64,000 bases of DNA from Xylanimonas cellulosilytica (GTDB lineage: Bacteria; Actinomycetota; Actinomycetes; Actinomycetales; Actinomycetaceae). The stretch is from NCBI GenBank assembly GCA_001072465.1, contig JVKM01000056.1:62001-126000 (forward strand). Reading direction: 5' to 3'. Positions 1 through 7,739 of the stretch are shown here, in pieces; the stretch's first letter is position 1, and the number at the start of each line of letters is the position of its first letter. Position numbers and translations under genes: made by a program. The notes under the pieces were generated by a model. It saw only the letters and a program-made list of their open reading frames with translations. It did no database searches and was not told the DNA's origin.

Positions 1-388
1 CCCACACGCCGCGGTGCAGACGCGAGTTTTTGACGGTGACGCGGCGCGAGAGGTCGATGATCTCGCCGATTGCGAGCTCGACGACGGAGCGCGTGTTGGA
101 GTAGGGGGCGTTGAACACGGCGACGCCCATCTCGGTGGCGGTGGCCAGGTCGATCTGGTTTGTGCCGATGCAGAAGGCTCCGATGGCCTTGAGTTCGGGG
201 CGCGCGCGCAGCACTCGCTCGGTGACCTCGGTCTTGGACCGCAGGCCCAGGTAGTCCACGCCTTCGAGCGCGTCGATGAGGTCGTCCTCGGACAGGGCGC
301 CCGTCACGCGGGTGACCTCGATGCCGAACTTGGCGAAAATATCGTCGGCGACGTCGTGCGGGTTTTCCAGGAGCAGTGCGCGTGTCAT
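1..388 (-). CDS. serA: D-3-phosphoglycerate dehydrogenase, N-terminal part (cut by window edge)
   Basis: Oxidises 3-phosphoglycerate to 3-phosphohydroxypyruvate, the first step of serine synthesis, in the cytoplasm. Only about 129 N-terminal residues are inside the window; the reading frame runs off the left edge. The translation begins MTRALLLENPHDVADDIF and holds segments typical of E. coli-type SerA: a GLRSKTEVTERVL strand, then IGAFCIGTNQIDL and FNAPYSNTRSVVELAIGEII, which belong to the substrate-binding part of the D-2-hydroxyacid dehydrogenase fold. The start at 388 is the only ATG in frame near the 5' end, and the ribosome site before it is weak (GGGG). It lies 59 bases downstream of helD on the same strand. 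The NAD-binding domain and any ACT domain lie outside the window. Confidence 0.85.
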   Translation of the reverse strand, partial: MTRALLLENPHDVADDIFAKFGIEVTRVTGALSEDDLIDALEGVDYLGLRSKTEVTERVLRARPELKAIGAFCIGTNQIDLATATEMGVAVFNAPYSNTRSVVELAIGEIIDLSRRVTVKNSRLHRGVW

Positions 389-447
389 GCCCCCATCATG
401 GCAGACGGGAGCCGAAAGGGACACGCGGTGTCAGGGTGTGGTTGCTC

Positions 448-2721
448 CTACCACTCTTCCATGCCGGCGGGCAGGGGACCGCAGTGGACGACGTGCACGT
501 CGTGGGTGGCGCGGGTGAGGGCGACGAAAAGGTCGCCGATGCCATCACCGAGGATTTCCGCGGGTTCGACGAGGATGACCGAGTCGAACTCGAGGCCCTT
601 GGAGGCCACGGCCGACAGGAGGCTGACGCGCTCGGAGAGGGCCGTCTCGCCGTCCACGTCGGCTCCCCACGCGCGGGCGCGTTCGTTGCCGACAATGAGG
701 GCGATGCGGCCGCGGGAGGTCCCCGCCTCGCGATCGAGGCGTTCCTCGGCCTCGCGCTGGGCCTGGGTGACGGCGCGCCACAGGGGGCTGTTGTCCTTCG
801 ACGAGGCCGGGGTGTCCTCGGGCGCGTCCACGTGGGTGACGCGGTAGCAATCCTCGACGTCGCGCACGGCAGTCATCGGGTAGAGGACGGGGACGCCGGC
901 GCGCGCGACGACGCCTTCGGCGAGGGTCGTGAGGGTCGCGGGCGTGCGGTACGAGACCGTCAGTGCGTACTCGGCTGCCAAGGCGCGGGCCGCAGGACCG
1001 AGAGCTTTTTCCCACGTGGGCGGGCGCTTGGAGCCGCGACGCTGGTCGAGGTCACCCACGACCGTGAACGAACGGGAGGGGCAGCGGCGCAGCAGGGCGC
1101 GCCACGCCATGGGGGAGAGCTCCTGCGCCTCGTCGACCACGATGTGGCCGTACGCCCACGTGCGGTCCTTGGCGGCGCGCTCGGACAGTGGCGTCCAGGT
1201 GTCCTGCCCGGCCACCTGCTCGGCGAGCATCTGGGCGGTCACGATGCCGCCGCCCAGGTTCTGGGCCTCGATCGCCTCGCGAGCGCGCTCGATCGCTCCC
1301 TCGTCGGCCTCGCGCGACGAGGAGGAAGACGACGGCATGGGGCCGAGCAGCTCCTCGCACTCGTCCAGGATCGGCACGTCCGAGACCGTCCACGGCGCCG
1401 AGCGGGGGCGCACGAGGGCAGCGAGCTCGTCGGGACGCAGGGGGGAGCCGGCCTTGCGGTTTGCCGCCGCCAACACCTCGGGACGAGCGTAGAGGCGGCG
1501 CAGCAGCGTCTGTGCGCTCGTCGGCATCCACGCCGTGTTGATCGCACGTCGGCAGTCCACAGAATCGCGGATTTCGATGAGCCAGGAGCGCTTGACCTCG
1601 GGATCGACGCCGCCCTCGGAGTCCGCGTCCCCAGCCTCGCGCGCCAAGCGCAGGGCCAAAACGTCCATGAGTTCGCGCGCGAAGGACTCTCGCGCCACGT
1701 TGTGCGCGCGGCCCGAGCGCTTCGCCCGGCGCCTCGCGCTCTCCACGTCGGCGCGGGTGAGCGTCACCTCGCGGTTCCACACGCGCAGCACCTGGTCGCC
1801 GTTGGGGAGCTTGGCCAGCGCCCGCACGGCTTCCTTGACGATCTTCGCCCACGCGGGCAGGCCCTTGATCCGCGCCACGGCCTCGTCCTCGCTCACTCGA
1901 GCGTTCACTCCGGGCACCAGGTCGCCCAGCGTCACCGAGACGACACCCGTCTCGCCGAGCGACGGTAGGACCTGCTCGATGTAGCGCAGGAACAGGCGCG
2001 AGGGGCCGACGAGGAGAACACCCGAGCGTTCGAGGCGCTCGCGGTGGGCGTAGAGCAGGTACGCGATGCGGTGGAGGGCGACGGCCGTCTTGCCGGTGCC
2101 GGGGCCGCCCTGGACGACCAGGAGGCCCTTGTCGGACGCGCGAATGATGCGGTCCTGCTCGGACTGGATGGTGGCAACAATGTCGCCCATGCGACCGTCG
2201 CGGGCCTCGCTGAGGGCATGCATGAGGGCTCCCTCGCCCTGGAGTTCCAGTCCGGACGCGCGGGAGGCGTCCAGCAGCTCGTCTTCGAGGCCAGTGACGC
2301 GTCGGTCACGGGTGGAGATGTGGCGGCGACGCACGACGCCGTCAGGCTCGGCGGAGGTGGCCTGGTAGAAGGGGCGTGCGGCGGGTGCGCGCCAGTCAAC
2401 GAGCAGGGGAGTGCCGTCCTCGTGGGACAGGGAGAGACGACCCACGTGGCGGGTTGAGCGATCAGCCATGTCGAGGCGTCCGAACACGAGGCGTTCCTCG
2501 ACGCCTTCGAGGCGCGCGGCCATTTCGCCGAGGTGGGCCGACAGGGCCTCGCGCTCGGTCCATCCCTGGGCGTTGCCGACGCCGTGGGTCGAGTGGACGC
2601 GCCCCTGACGCTGCCGATATGAGGCGCGCAGCGCGTCCAGGCGTTCGTAGGCGCTGTCCACGAAATCCTGTTCGGGCAACGGAAGGTCGGTCGACGACTC
2701 GCGGTGCTCGTTCGTGGCCAT
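448..2721 (-). CDS. helD: HelD-type RNA polymerase recycling ATPase (UvrD-like superfamily 1)
   Basis: Predicted to bind stalled or inactive RNA polymerase, remove nucleic acid from it and recycle it using ATP. Actinobacterial class II HelD proteins (including HelR) can also protect the polymerase from rifamycins. The protein is 757 aa, the size of mycobacterial HelD. Residues 1-80 look like a charged coiled-coil arm. Walker A GGPGTGKT is at 205-212 and Walker B VVDEAQE at about 528-534. UvrD-like motifs near the C-terminus include TVVGDLDQR and SKGLEFDSVILVEP followed by FVALTRATHDVHVV. The start ATG has a good ribosome site (GAGGAGG). It is divergent from the PAC2 gene. A sequence resembling the rifamycin-associated element lies 75-92 bases upstream of the start (see findings). 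Family assignment is secure; a resistance role is inference. Confidence 0.9.
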   Translation of the reverse strand: MATNEHRESSTDLPLPEQDFVDSAYERLDALRASYRQRQGRVHSTHGVGNAQGWTEREALSAHLGEMAARLEGVEERLVFGRLDMADRSTRHVGRLSLSHEDGTPLLVDWRAPAARPFYQATSAEPDGVVRRRHISTRDRRVTGLEDELLDASRASGLELQGEGALMHALSEARDGRMGDIVATIQSEQDRIIRASDKGLLVVQGGPGTGKTAVALHRIAYLLYAHRERLERSGVLLVGPSRLFLRYIEQVLPSLGETGVVSVTLGDLVPGVNARVSEDEAVARIKGLPAWAKIVKEAVRALAKLPNGDQVLRVWNREVTLTRADVESARRRAKRSGRAHNVARESFARELMDVLALRLAREAGDADSEGGVDPEVKRSWLIEIRDSVDCRRAINTAWMPTSAQTLLRRLYARPEVLAAANRKAGSPLRPDELAALVRPRSAPWTVSDVPILDECEELLGPMPSSSSSSREADEGAIERAREAIEAQNLGGGIVTAQMLAEQVAGQDTWTPLSERAAKDRTWAYGHIVVDEAQELSPMAWRALLRRCPSRSFTVVGDLDQRRGSKRPPTWEKALGPAARALAAEYALTVSYRTPATLTTLAEGVVARAGVPVLYPMTAVRDVEDCYRVTHVDAPEDTPASSKDNSPLWRAVTQAQREAEERLDREAGTSRGRIALIVGNERARAWGADVDGETALSERVSLLSAVASKGLEFDSVILVEPAEILGDGIGDLFVALTRATHDVHVVHCGPLPAGMEEW

Positions 2722-2795
2722 GGGTCCTCCTCGATTATGGGCCTTCCATTGTTCCTTACTTTTGCCCTGCGTGCTGTTTCGTCTGCGGAGTGGTC

Positions 2796-2813
2796 GAACT
2801 TCGCCGCAAGCTC
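2796..2813 (-). promoter_or_regulatory. Candidate rifamycin-associated-element-like site upstream of helD
   Basis: Read on the minus strand the site is GAGCTTGCGGCGAAGTTC, an imperfect inverted repeat. It shares GCTTGCGGC and the following AAG with the published Streptomyces rifamycin-associated element core (CTTGCGGCAAG), with one inserted G. It sits 75-92 bases before the helD start, as expected for a promoter element. The match was made by eye and from memory of the consensus. Confidence 0.35.
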
Positions 2814-2828
2814 AAAACCATCTCCCGC

Positions 2829-2858
2829 GTGACGAGGTGGGCGCCAGCCGGGTACGTT
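2829..2858 (+). promoter_or_regulatory. Candidate promoter for the PAC2 gene
   Basis: GTGACG (2829-2834) and TACGTT (2853-2858) are separated by 18 bases and lie about 40 bases before the GTG start at 2895, which has an AGGAGGAG ribosome site. The -35 matches TTGAC-type hexamers moderately. This is a pattern match only. Confidence 0.35.
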
Positions 2859-2894
2859 AGACACGAGGCAGAAGAATCAGCATGAGGAGGAGAC

Positions 2895-3971
2895 GTGAGT
2901 ATCAACGCCACTGACCTGTATGCCGACGGTCCCGCCGCCGGTGCGAAGGCGAAGATTCTCCTCATCCACTTTGATGGGGCGATTGACGCCGGCGCGGCAG
3001 GGCGCATGGCGATTGGCCAGCTCCTGCGTTCCCTGCACAACGAGAGGGTCGCGACCTTCGATGCGGACGCGCTCATGGACTACCGTTCGCACCGCCCGAT
3101 CGTGACCGTGGACAACTGGGTCTCCTCCCCGGACATGGTGATGCCTCAGACCGTCCTTGACCTCGTCGAAGACGATATGGGCAACCCGATCCTGGTCCTG
3201 CACGGCGCGGAGCCGGATGCGCACTGGGAGTCGTTCACGAACGCGATCAACGAGCTGTGTGAGCGCGCCGGCGTCGAGATCACCTTCTCGCTGCACGGGG
3301 TGCCCTCGGGCGTGCCGCACACGCGACCGACGCCCGTGCACGTGCAGGCCACCGACGCGTCGCTGCTTCCCCCGGGGTCTGGCTCGATCTCGAACCACAT
3401 GCAGTTCCCTTCGCCGCTGTCCACCTTCATGCAGATCCGCATGGGGCAACGAGGCATTGGCGGGCTGGCGCTGCTCGGCGCGGTCCCGTATTACATGGCG
3501 GACACCGGCTACCCGGCGGCCTCCTCGGCCCTGCTCACCTCCTTCGCCAAGTTCGCTGACCTGTCTCTGCCGGTCGGTGACCTCGAGCAGGGGGCCGCGC
3601 AGGACCAGGAGAACATCGCCAAGCTTGTGGAGGGAAACCCCGACATCTCGCACACGGTCTCCAACCTCGAGGAGCACTTCGACGCGTGGACCGGAGGGGA
3701 GGGCGCGATCCCGCTGCCCGGACTCGGTCAGCGCCCGTCGGCGGGCGGCGAGGAGAAGACCCCGAAGGATATCGGTGACGTCATCGAGGCGTACCTGGCG
3801 CAGGTCTCGCGCGCCCAGGACGAGGAGATCGAGTCCGTTCAGCGTGCCCCGCGCATCGAAGAATCCGAGGAACCTTCCAAGCCCGACACGATCGAGGACG
3901 TGCTCGCACGCATCGAGGCGCGTCGCAACGGGCACGGTTCCGGCCCTTCGGCTCCGCGTCACCGCGCCTGA
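2895..3971 (+). CDS. PAC2 family protein
   Basis: A 358-aa PAC2 (proteasome assembly chaperone 2-like) protein of the type conserved in actinobacteria; its cellular role is not established. The N-terminal part has the family pattern: ILLIHFDGAIDAGAAG, then a strand with FDADALMDYRSHRP, then NPILVLHGAEPDAHW and later LHGVPSGVPHTRP. The C-terminal 90 residues are charged and probably flexible. The start is GTG, chosen because AGGAGGAG precedes it by a normal spacing and the family N-terminus begins shortly after. It converges on the methyltransferase gene at 4012, and a hairpin lies between the two stops. Family confidence is high, function unknown. Confidence 0.8.
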   Translation: MSINATDLYADGPAAGAKAKILLIHFDGAIDAGAAGRMAIGQLLRSLHNERVATFDADALMDYRSHRPIVTVDNWVSSPDMVMPQTVLDLVEDDMGNPILVLHGAEPDAHWESFTNAINELCERAGVEITFSLHGVPSGVPHTRPTPVHVQATDASLLPPGSGSISNHMQFPSPLSTFMQIRMGQRGIGGLALLGAVPYYMADTGYPAASSALLTSFAKFADLSLPVGDLEQGAAQDQENIAKLVEGNPDISHTVSNLEEHFDAWTGGEGAIPLPGLGQRPSAGGEEKTPKDIGDVIEAYLAQVSRAQDEEIESVQRAPRIEESEEPSKPDTIEDVLARIEARRNGHGSGPSAPRHRA

Positions 3972-3980
3972 GCTCTATCC

Positions 3981-4004
3981 ACGCACCCGGGTTCGCCCGT
4001 GCGT
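3981..4004. terminator. Hairpin between convergent genes
   Basis: ACGCAC (3981-3986) pairs with GTGCGT (3999-4004), with an inner GGG-ttcg-CCC hairpin. It lies between two convergent stop codons. There is no T-run, so it is a weak terminator candidate. Confidence 0.35.
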
Positions 4005-4011
4005 TGGAACG

Positions 4012-4833
4012 TCAGTCGGCCTGCGGGTATCCCACCTGCGCGTCCGTCAGCGCCGGAGTGCCCGCCACCCAGCGCGCCAAGTCTGCCGGCCTCGTAATAC
4101 GAGCCGGGAGAGCGAGCATGCGCAGGGCCCGATCGATCTGATCAACGTCCACGACGTCGGCCGCACTCGCGAGGGCGACGACGTTGCCGCGCCGCCCCCC
4201 TCGCCCCACCTTCGGGTCCTGGATGGAGGCCACGAAGGGGAACACCTCCTGCAGGGCGGCCACGTCCTGACGCGCGTTGGCAGGGCCTCCGTGCGCGCAA
4301 TTGACCAGGTACACCCCCGAGGCCGCCAGGGCGCGCCGTGCCCGGTCGGCGCACTCCACCGTGCGCAGATGATCGGGAGTCACGCCCGACGCGAAGGCGT
4401 CGCGCACGATCACGTCGAAAGAACCCTCGCGCGCCTCGTCGAGGACCGCGCGCCCGTCACCAACGCGGATCTTGACCTGCGGGGCCTTGGGGATGGGGAA
4501 ATGCTCACGCACCTGCTCGGCCAAAAGCCGGTCGACCTCCACCGCGACGTGGCGCGAATTCGGGCGAGACGAGGACCAGGCGCACGCAAGCGCGCACGCC
4601 GCGCCGCCCACGTGGAGCGCGCGGAAACGATCCTGGTGGCCCCACAGCGAGGACACGACGGCGTCCATATGCTGCATGTACTCGAACTCCAAGTACGTGG
4701 GGTCCGACGTATCAACCGCGGACGATTCGACGTCGCCCAGGAATAGCGTCGCGCGCGGACCGTCCCAGCGGATACGGGCCGGACCGAAATCCGTGTCGAA
4801 GGAGATGTCGCGTGACGAAGATGAGCGTGCCAT
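4012..4833 (-). CDS. Spermidine-synthase-like SAM-dependent methyltransferase-fold protein
   Basis: A cytoplasmic Rossmann-fold protein of the spermidine synthase/methyltransferase family, 273 aa from this start. Motif I is LHVGGAACALA, the acidic loop is VAVEVDR, then RVGDGRAVLDE, and the active-site region is FDVIVRDAFASGVTP. There is no membrane (MFS) part, so it is the stand-alone form common in actinobacteria; whether it makes a polyamine is unknown. The start is uncertain. ATG at 4833 (MARSSSSRDISF) fits family N-termini, and an in-frame ATG at 4851 is also possible; neither has a clear ribosome site. It is divergent from dinB. Confidence 0.7.
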   Translation of the reverse strand: MARSSSSRDISFDTDFGPARIRWDGPRATLFLGDVESSAVDTSDPTYLEFEYMQHMDAVVSSLWGHQDRFRALHVGGAACALACAWSSSRPNSRHVAVEVDRLLAEQVREHFPIPKAPQVKIRVGDGRAVLDEAREGSFDVIVRDAFASGVTPDHLRTVECADRARRALAASGVYLVNCAHGGPANARQDVAALQEVFPFVASIQDPKVGRGGRRGNVVALASAADVVDVDQIDRALRMLALPARITRPADLARWVAGTPALTDAQVGYPQAD

Positions 4834-4880
4834 GGTGGACACTGTAACCATGGACGACGCCCACGGGCACAGGAGGTGAC

Positions 4881-6224
4881 ATGTCAAACGCTCCCAGGGA
4901 CGCGCGCGCCAAACGCGACTGGGGATCGGACGATAGTGCCACGCCGATCCTGCACGTCGACATGGACTCCTTCTTCGCGCAGGTCGAAATGCGCGAGGAT
5001 CCGAGCCTCATCGGCCGCCCCATCATCGTGGGCGGCACGTCCGGGCGGGGAGTCGTCACCTCGGCCACCTACGAGGCCCGGGCCCTGGGCGTGCGCGCCG
5101 GCATGCCCACCTCGCGCGCCCGCGCCCTCTGCCCGAGCGCCGCATTCATCCCCGGCAACCACGGCCTCTATCAACGCTATTCCCGCCAGGTGATGGCGAT
5201 TCTCGCCACCGTCACCCCCGACCTCGAGCAGGTCTCCATCGACGAGGCCTTCCTCGACGTCTCCGGGGCGCGCCGCAGGCTGGGATCGCCCACCCAGATC
5301 GCTCGCCTCATCCGCACGCGTATCCGTGAAGCCGTCGGGCTGCCCGCATCCGTCGGAATTGCCGCCACTAAGTCGGTCGCCAAGATTGCCTCCTCGCACG
5401 CCAAGCCCGACGGCCTGCTCCTCATCCCGCAGGCGGCCACCGTCGACTTCCTCCACGGACTGCCCGTTGGAGCACTGTGGGGAGTCGGGGGAAAGACCGC
5501 GGCGATTCTCGATCGGGAGGGGATCGACACGATCGGGGACCTCGCCAACACCCCACTCACGCGCCTCACCAAGCTCCTTGGCGTCGCCTCCGCCCACCAC
5601 CTGCACGACCTGTCGTGGGGCATCGACCCGCGTCCCGTCGCCCCCACCCGCGCGGAGAAATCGGTCGGCATGGAACGAACCTTCGAGGAGGATGTGCGCT
5701 CGCGGGCCGAGATTGAAGAGTTCATCCTGGCGGCCTCGCACGACTGCGCCCGCAGGCTGCGTGCCGGAGGCGTCGTGGGGTGGACCGTGGGCATCAAGAT
5801 GCGCGGCACCGATTTTCATACGATCACGCGCAGCGTGAGCCTCGTGGCCCCCACCGACACGGGGCGCGATATTGCGCAGGCGGCACAGGGCCTGTTTGCC
5901 CGCGAGGATATGCCCATCGGGGGAGTGCGGCTCTTCGGAGTGCGCGTGGAGGGGCTGCAGGCGCGCTCGGGCGGCGTCGCCGTCACGCTCGACCGCGATG
6001 AGAGGCCCGCCGCCTCCGAGCGCGCGATGGATCAGATCCGTGACAAGTTTGGCGCGGGCGCGCTCGCCCCCGCCACGCTCCTGGGTAAGAAGGTGCCGGG
6101 CAGGCGCTCCTTTGGTGGGGATAGCAACGAGGCCGGGACTCTTCCCGCCGGTTCCAGCGCTCGGGCGCACGGGCAGGGGAGTGACCCCGGCAATGAAGAG
6201 CCCACGCAGGGAATGCTCCTGTAA
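4881..6224 (+). CDS. dinB: DNA polymerase IV (Y-family translesion polymerase)
   Basis: Copies past damaged bases with low fidelity. At 447 aa it has full Pol IV length. The palm domain has the metal-binding HVDMDSFFAQVE (D27) near the N-terminus and SIDEAFLD with D121-E122; the thumb (helix-hairpin-helix) follows with LWGVGGKTAAIL. The little-finger domain occupies roughly residues 250-350, and the last 60 residues are poorly conserved. The start ATG has a strong ribosome site (AGGAGGTGAC). No LexA box was recognised upstream, so SOS control is not supported. Confidence 0.93.
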   Translation: MSNAPRDARAKRDWGSDDSATPILHVDMDSFFAQVEMREDPSLIGRPIIVGGTSGRGVVTSATYEARALGVRAGMPTSRARALCPSAAFIPGNHGLYQRYSRQVMAILATVTPDLEQVSIDEAFLDVSGARRRLGSPTQIARLIRTRIREAVGLPASVGIAATKSVAKIASSHAKPDGLLLIPQAATVDFLHGLPVGALWGVGGKTAAILDREGIDTIGDLANTPLTRLTKLLGVASAHHLHDLSWGIDPRPVAPTRAEKSVGMERTFEEDVRSRAEIEEFILAASHDCARRLRAGGVVGWTVGIKMRGTDFHTITRSVSLVAPTDTGRDIAQAAQGLFAREDMPIGGVRLFGVRVEGLQARSGGVAVTLDRDERPAASERAMDQIRDKFGAGALAPATLLGKKVPGRRSFGGDSNEAGTLPAGSSARAHGQGSDPGNEEPTQGMLL

Positions 6225-6291
6225 GGCCAGTTAGTCTCCGGCATGTCACACGCGCTAAGCTGAGGACACTACCGTCCGAAAGGGGCACCCA

Positions 6292-6708
6292 ATGGCTCTC
6301 ACCGAGTACGAGAAGAAGATCCTCGAGCAGATGGAAGCATCTCTGCGCGAGGAAGACCCGGCGTTGGCCTCCCAGATGTCCGCCCCCGCGGTCGAGGAGG
6401 AAACCGAGCCGGCTCGTGGTCCGCGCGCGCCGCGTCGCATCGCATTGGGCCTGACCGGAGCGGTCCTGGGCATGGTCGTCCTGGTCGCCGCCGTGTCCCT
6501 GGGCTACTCGATCCTCTCGATCCTCCTGGGGGTCGCCGGTTTCGCGCTGACGGTCGCCGGTATCCTCTACGCCCTGTCGCGACCAGGAACGTCGTCGTCG
6601 GAATCGGCCGATGAATCGTCCGCGCGTGGCGCAGACAAGAGCAGCGGATGGAGTTCCTTCATCCAGGATCAGGAGCGCCGCTGGGACGACCGTCGAGGCA
6701 ACGACTAG
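6292..6708 (+). CDS. DUF3040 domain membrane protein
   Basis: A 138-aa small membrane protein found across actinobacteria, often next to the dcw cluster; function unknown. The N-terminus ALTEYEKKILEQMEASLREEDP is the DUF3040 signature, followed by a short basic patch and two closely spaced hydrophobic segments at about residues 48-66 and 70-92. The C-terminal tail is Ser/Asp rich. The start has AAAGGGG upstream. A strong terminator follows at 6728, so it is transcribed apart from mraZ. Confidence 0.85.
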   Translation: MALTEYEKKILEQMEASLREEDPALASQMSAPAVEEETEPARGPRAPRRIALGLTGAVLGMVVLVAAVSLGYSILSILLGVAGFALTVAGILYALSRPGTSSSESADESSARGADKSSGWSSFIQDQERRWDDRRGND

Positions 6709-6727
6709 GCGTTCCATCCGACTGATG

Positions 6728-6764
6728 AAGCGGGGCGAGGCGGTTTAGCCGGCTCGCCCCGCTT
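6728..6764 (+). terminator. Rho-independent terminator after the DUF3040 gene
   Basis: AAGCGGGGCGAG (6728-6739) pairs perfectly with CTCGCCCCGCTT (6753-6764), a 12-bp stem with a 13-base loop. It begins about 20 bases after the DUF3040 stop. The T-run is short. Confidence 0.75.
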
Positions 6765-6765
6765 T

Positions 6766-6873
6766 ACTGTGCTCCCCACTGTGCTCCCCACTGTGCTCCC
6801 CACTGTGCTCCCCACTGCGGCCCCCACTGTGCTCCCCACTGCGGCCCCCACTGTGCTCCCCACTGCGCTCCCT
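6766..6873. repeat. Tandem array of nine 12-bp units
   Basis: Six units of ACTGTGCTCCCC begin at 6766, 6778, 6790, 6802, 6826 and 6850. Two variant units (ACTGCGGCCCCC) begin at 6814 and 6838, and a last degenerate unit at 6862. The variants alternate with standard units, which suggests duplication of a 24-bp block. The array lies between the DUF3040 terminator and the mraZ promoter. It is open in several frames only because 12 is a multiple of 3; no ribosome site or family match supports coding. Confidence 0.9.
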
Positions 6874-7196
6874 GGGATTCCCCACCTCACTCCCCACTGT
6901 CCTCCCCGAGAGTGGCATCGGTGCCCTCTCAACGCTCCCATGCCTCGTGAAAATGCTGTAATAACAACGAATTGCACCTGTTTTGCATCCCGGCATCGCC
7001 TCTGACAGCCGTCGTCTATGACGGCGCGACTCACCGAGTGTGTGCAAGATTTCCCCACTTTTCTCCACCTGATTTTTTCGCTGCAATTCCGCCATTTTTG
7101 CTCGATGTATCTCGCGCCACGCCGTAAGTTCCTGCGTAAATATGGGGTGTGGTGGGTTAAAGTGGGGGAAAGTTCCGAACAGGGGAGGGCGGTGAC
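6874..7196. other. Non-coding upstream region of mraZ
   Basis: No gene is supported here. The stretch is more AT-rich than its surroundings from about 6950. It holds a small hairpin (GCCGTC 7008-7013 with GACGGC 7020-7025), a minus-strand pair of TGGRG-like boxes ten bases apart (7053-7057 and 7063-7067), a TAAATA hexamer at 7137-7142 that could be a -10 element, and the MraZ boxes at 7143-7167. Confidence 0.6.
7143..7167 (+). promoter_or_regulatory. MraZ operator: three TGGGN direct repeats at 10-bp spacing
   Basis: TGGGG (7143-7147), TGGGT (7153-7157) and TGGGG (7163-7167) are separated by exactly five bases each. This is the TGGGN-N5 pattern reported for MraZ autoregulation. The boxes lie 30-54 bases before the mraZ ATG, next to a TAAATA hexamer. 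MraZ is expected to bind here and repress the whole dcw operon. Confidence 0.8.
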
Positions 7197-7628
7197 ATGT
7201 TCCTCGGTACGTACGAGCCCAAGCTCGACGACAAGGGTCGCATGTTCCTGCCCGCGCGCTTTCGCGAGGACATGGAGGGTGGAATCGTCCTCACTCGCGG
7301 ACAAGAGCACTGCATTTACGCATTCCCTGCGTCGGAGTTCGAGAACATGACCGCGGAACTGCGCCGCGCGCCCCTGTCGTCCAAGCAGGCGCGTGACTGG
7401 ATCCGCGTGATGCTCTCGGGTGCCTATAAGGAGGTCCCGGACAAGCAGGGGCGCATTAGCGTCCCCGCAGACCTGCGTGCATACGCCGGTCTGGGTCGTG
7501 AGCTCGCCGTCATTGGCGCGGGCTCGCGAGCTGAAATCTGGGATGCCTCGGCCTGGCGCGAATACCTCGCGGTCCAGGAGGAGGTCTTCTCCAATACAGC
7601 AGAAGAGATTATTCCCGGGATGTTCTGA
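7197..7628 (+). CDS. mraZ: Transcriptional regulator MraZ
   Basis: A 143-aa DNA-binding protein that controls the division and cell-wall cluster it heads. It starts [22 protein letters not shown] and contains two SpoVT/AbrB-type swapped-hairpin domains, the second around [23 protein letters not shown]. Family members assemble into ring oligomers and bind spaced TGGGN repeats, three of which lie just upstream. The ribosome site is G-rich (AGGGGAGGG). It is the first gene of the dcw run; rsmH follows after 111 bases. Confidence 0.95.
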   Translation: MFLGTYEPKLDDKGRMFLPARFREDMEGGIVLTRGQEHCIYAFPASEFENMTAELRRAPLSSKQARDWIRVMLSGAYKEVPDKQGRISVPADLRAYAGLGRELAVIGAGSRAEIWDASAWREYLAVQEEVFSNTAEEIIPGMF

Positions 7629-7739
7629 CCCGTACATCCAGGTCTCCGCCCGCTGTTCCGACATCACTTCCCCGGTGGCGGAGCACGGTGGGGGACCTGG
7701 GTGGACGGATCAAGGTGATAAACGTAAAGGAGGCGCGAC

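Noticed and set aside
4881..6224. dinB as an SOS gene
   Set aside because: No GAAC-N4-GTTC-type LexA box was found before it.
6766..6873. The tandem array as a CRISPR
   Set aside because: Units are directly adjacent with no spacers and are only 12 bp; no cas genes are present.
6766..6873. The tandem array as extra MraZ boxes
   Set aside because: The TGGGG cores are 12 bases apart, not 10, and lie over 300 bases from the mraZ start; kept as a speculation only.
6705..7667. A minus-strand open frame with GSTVGAAV repeats across the 12-bp array
   Set aside because: It runs antisense through mraZ, has no ribosome site, and its repeats come from the 12-bp period.
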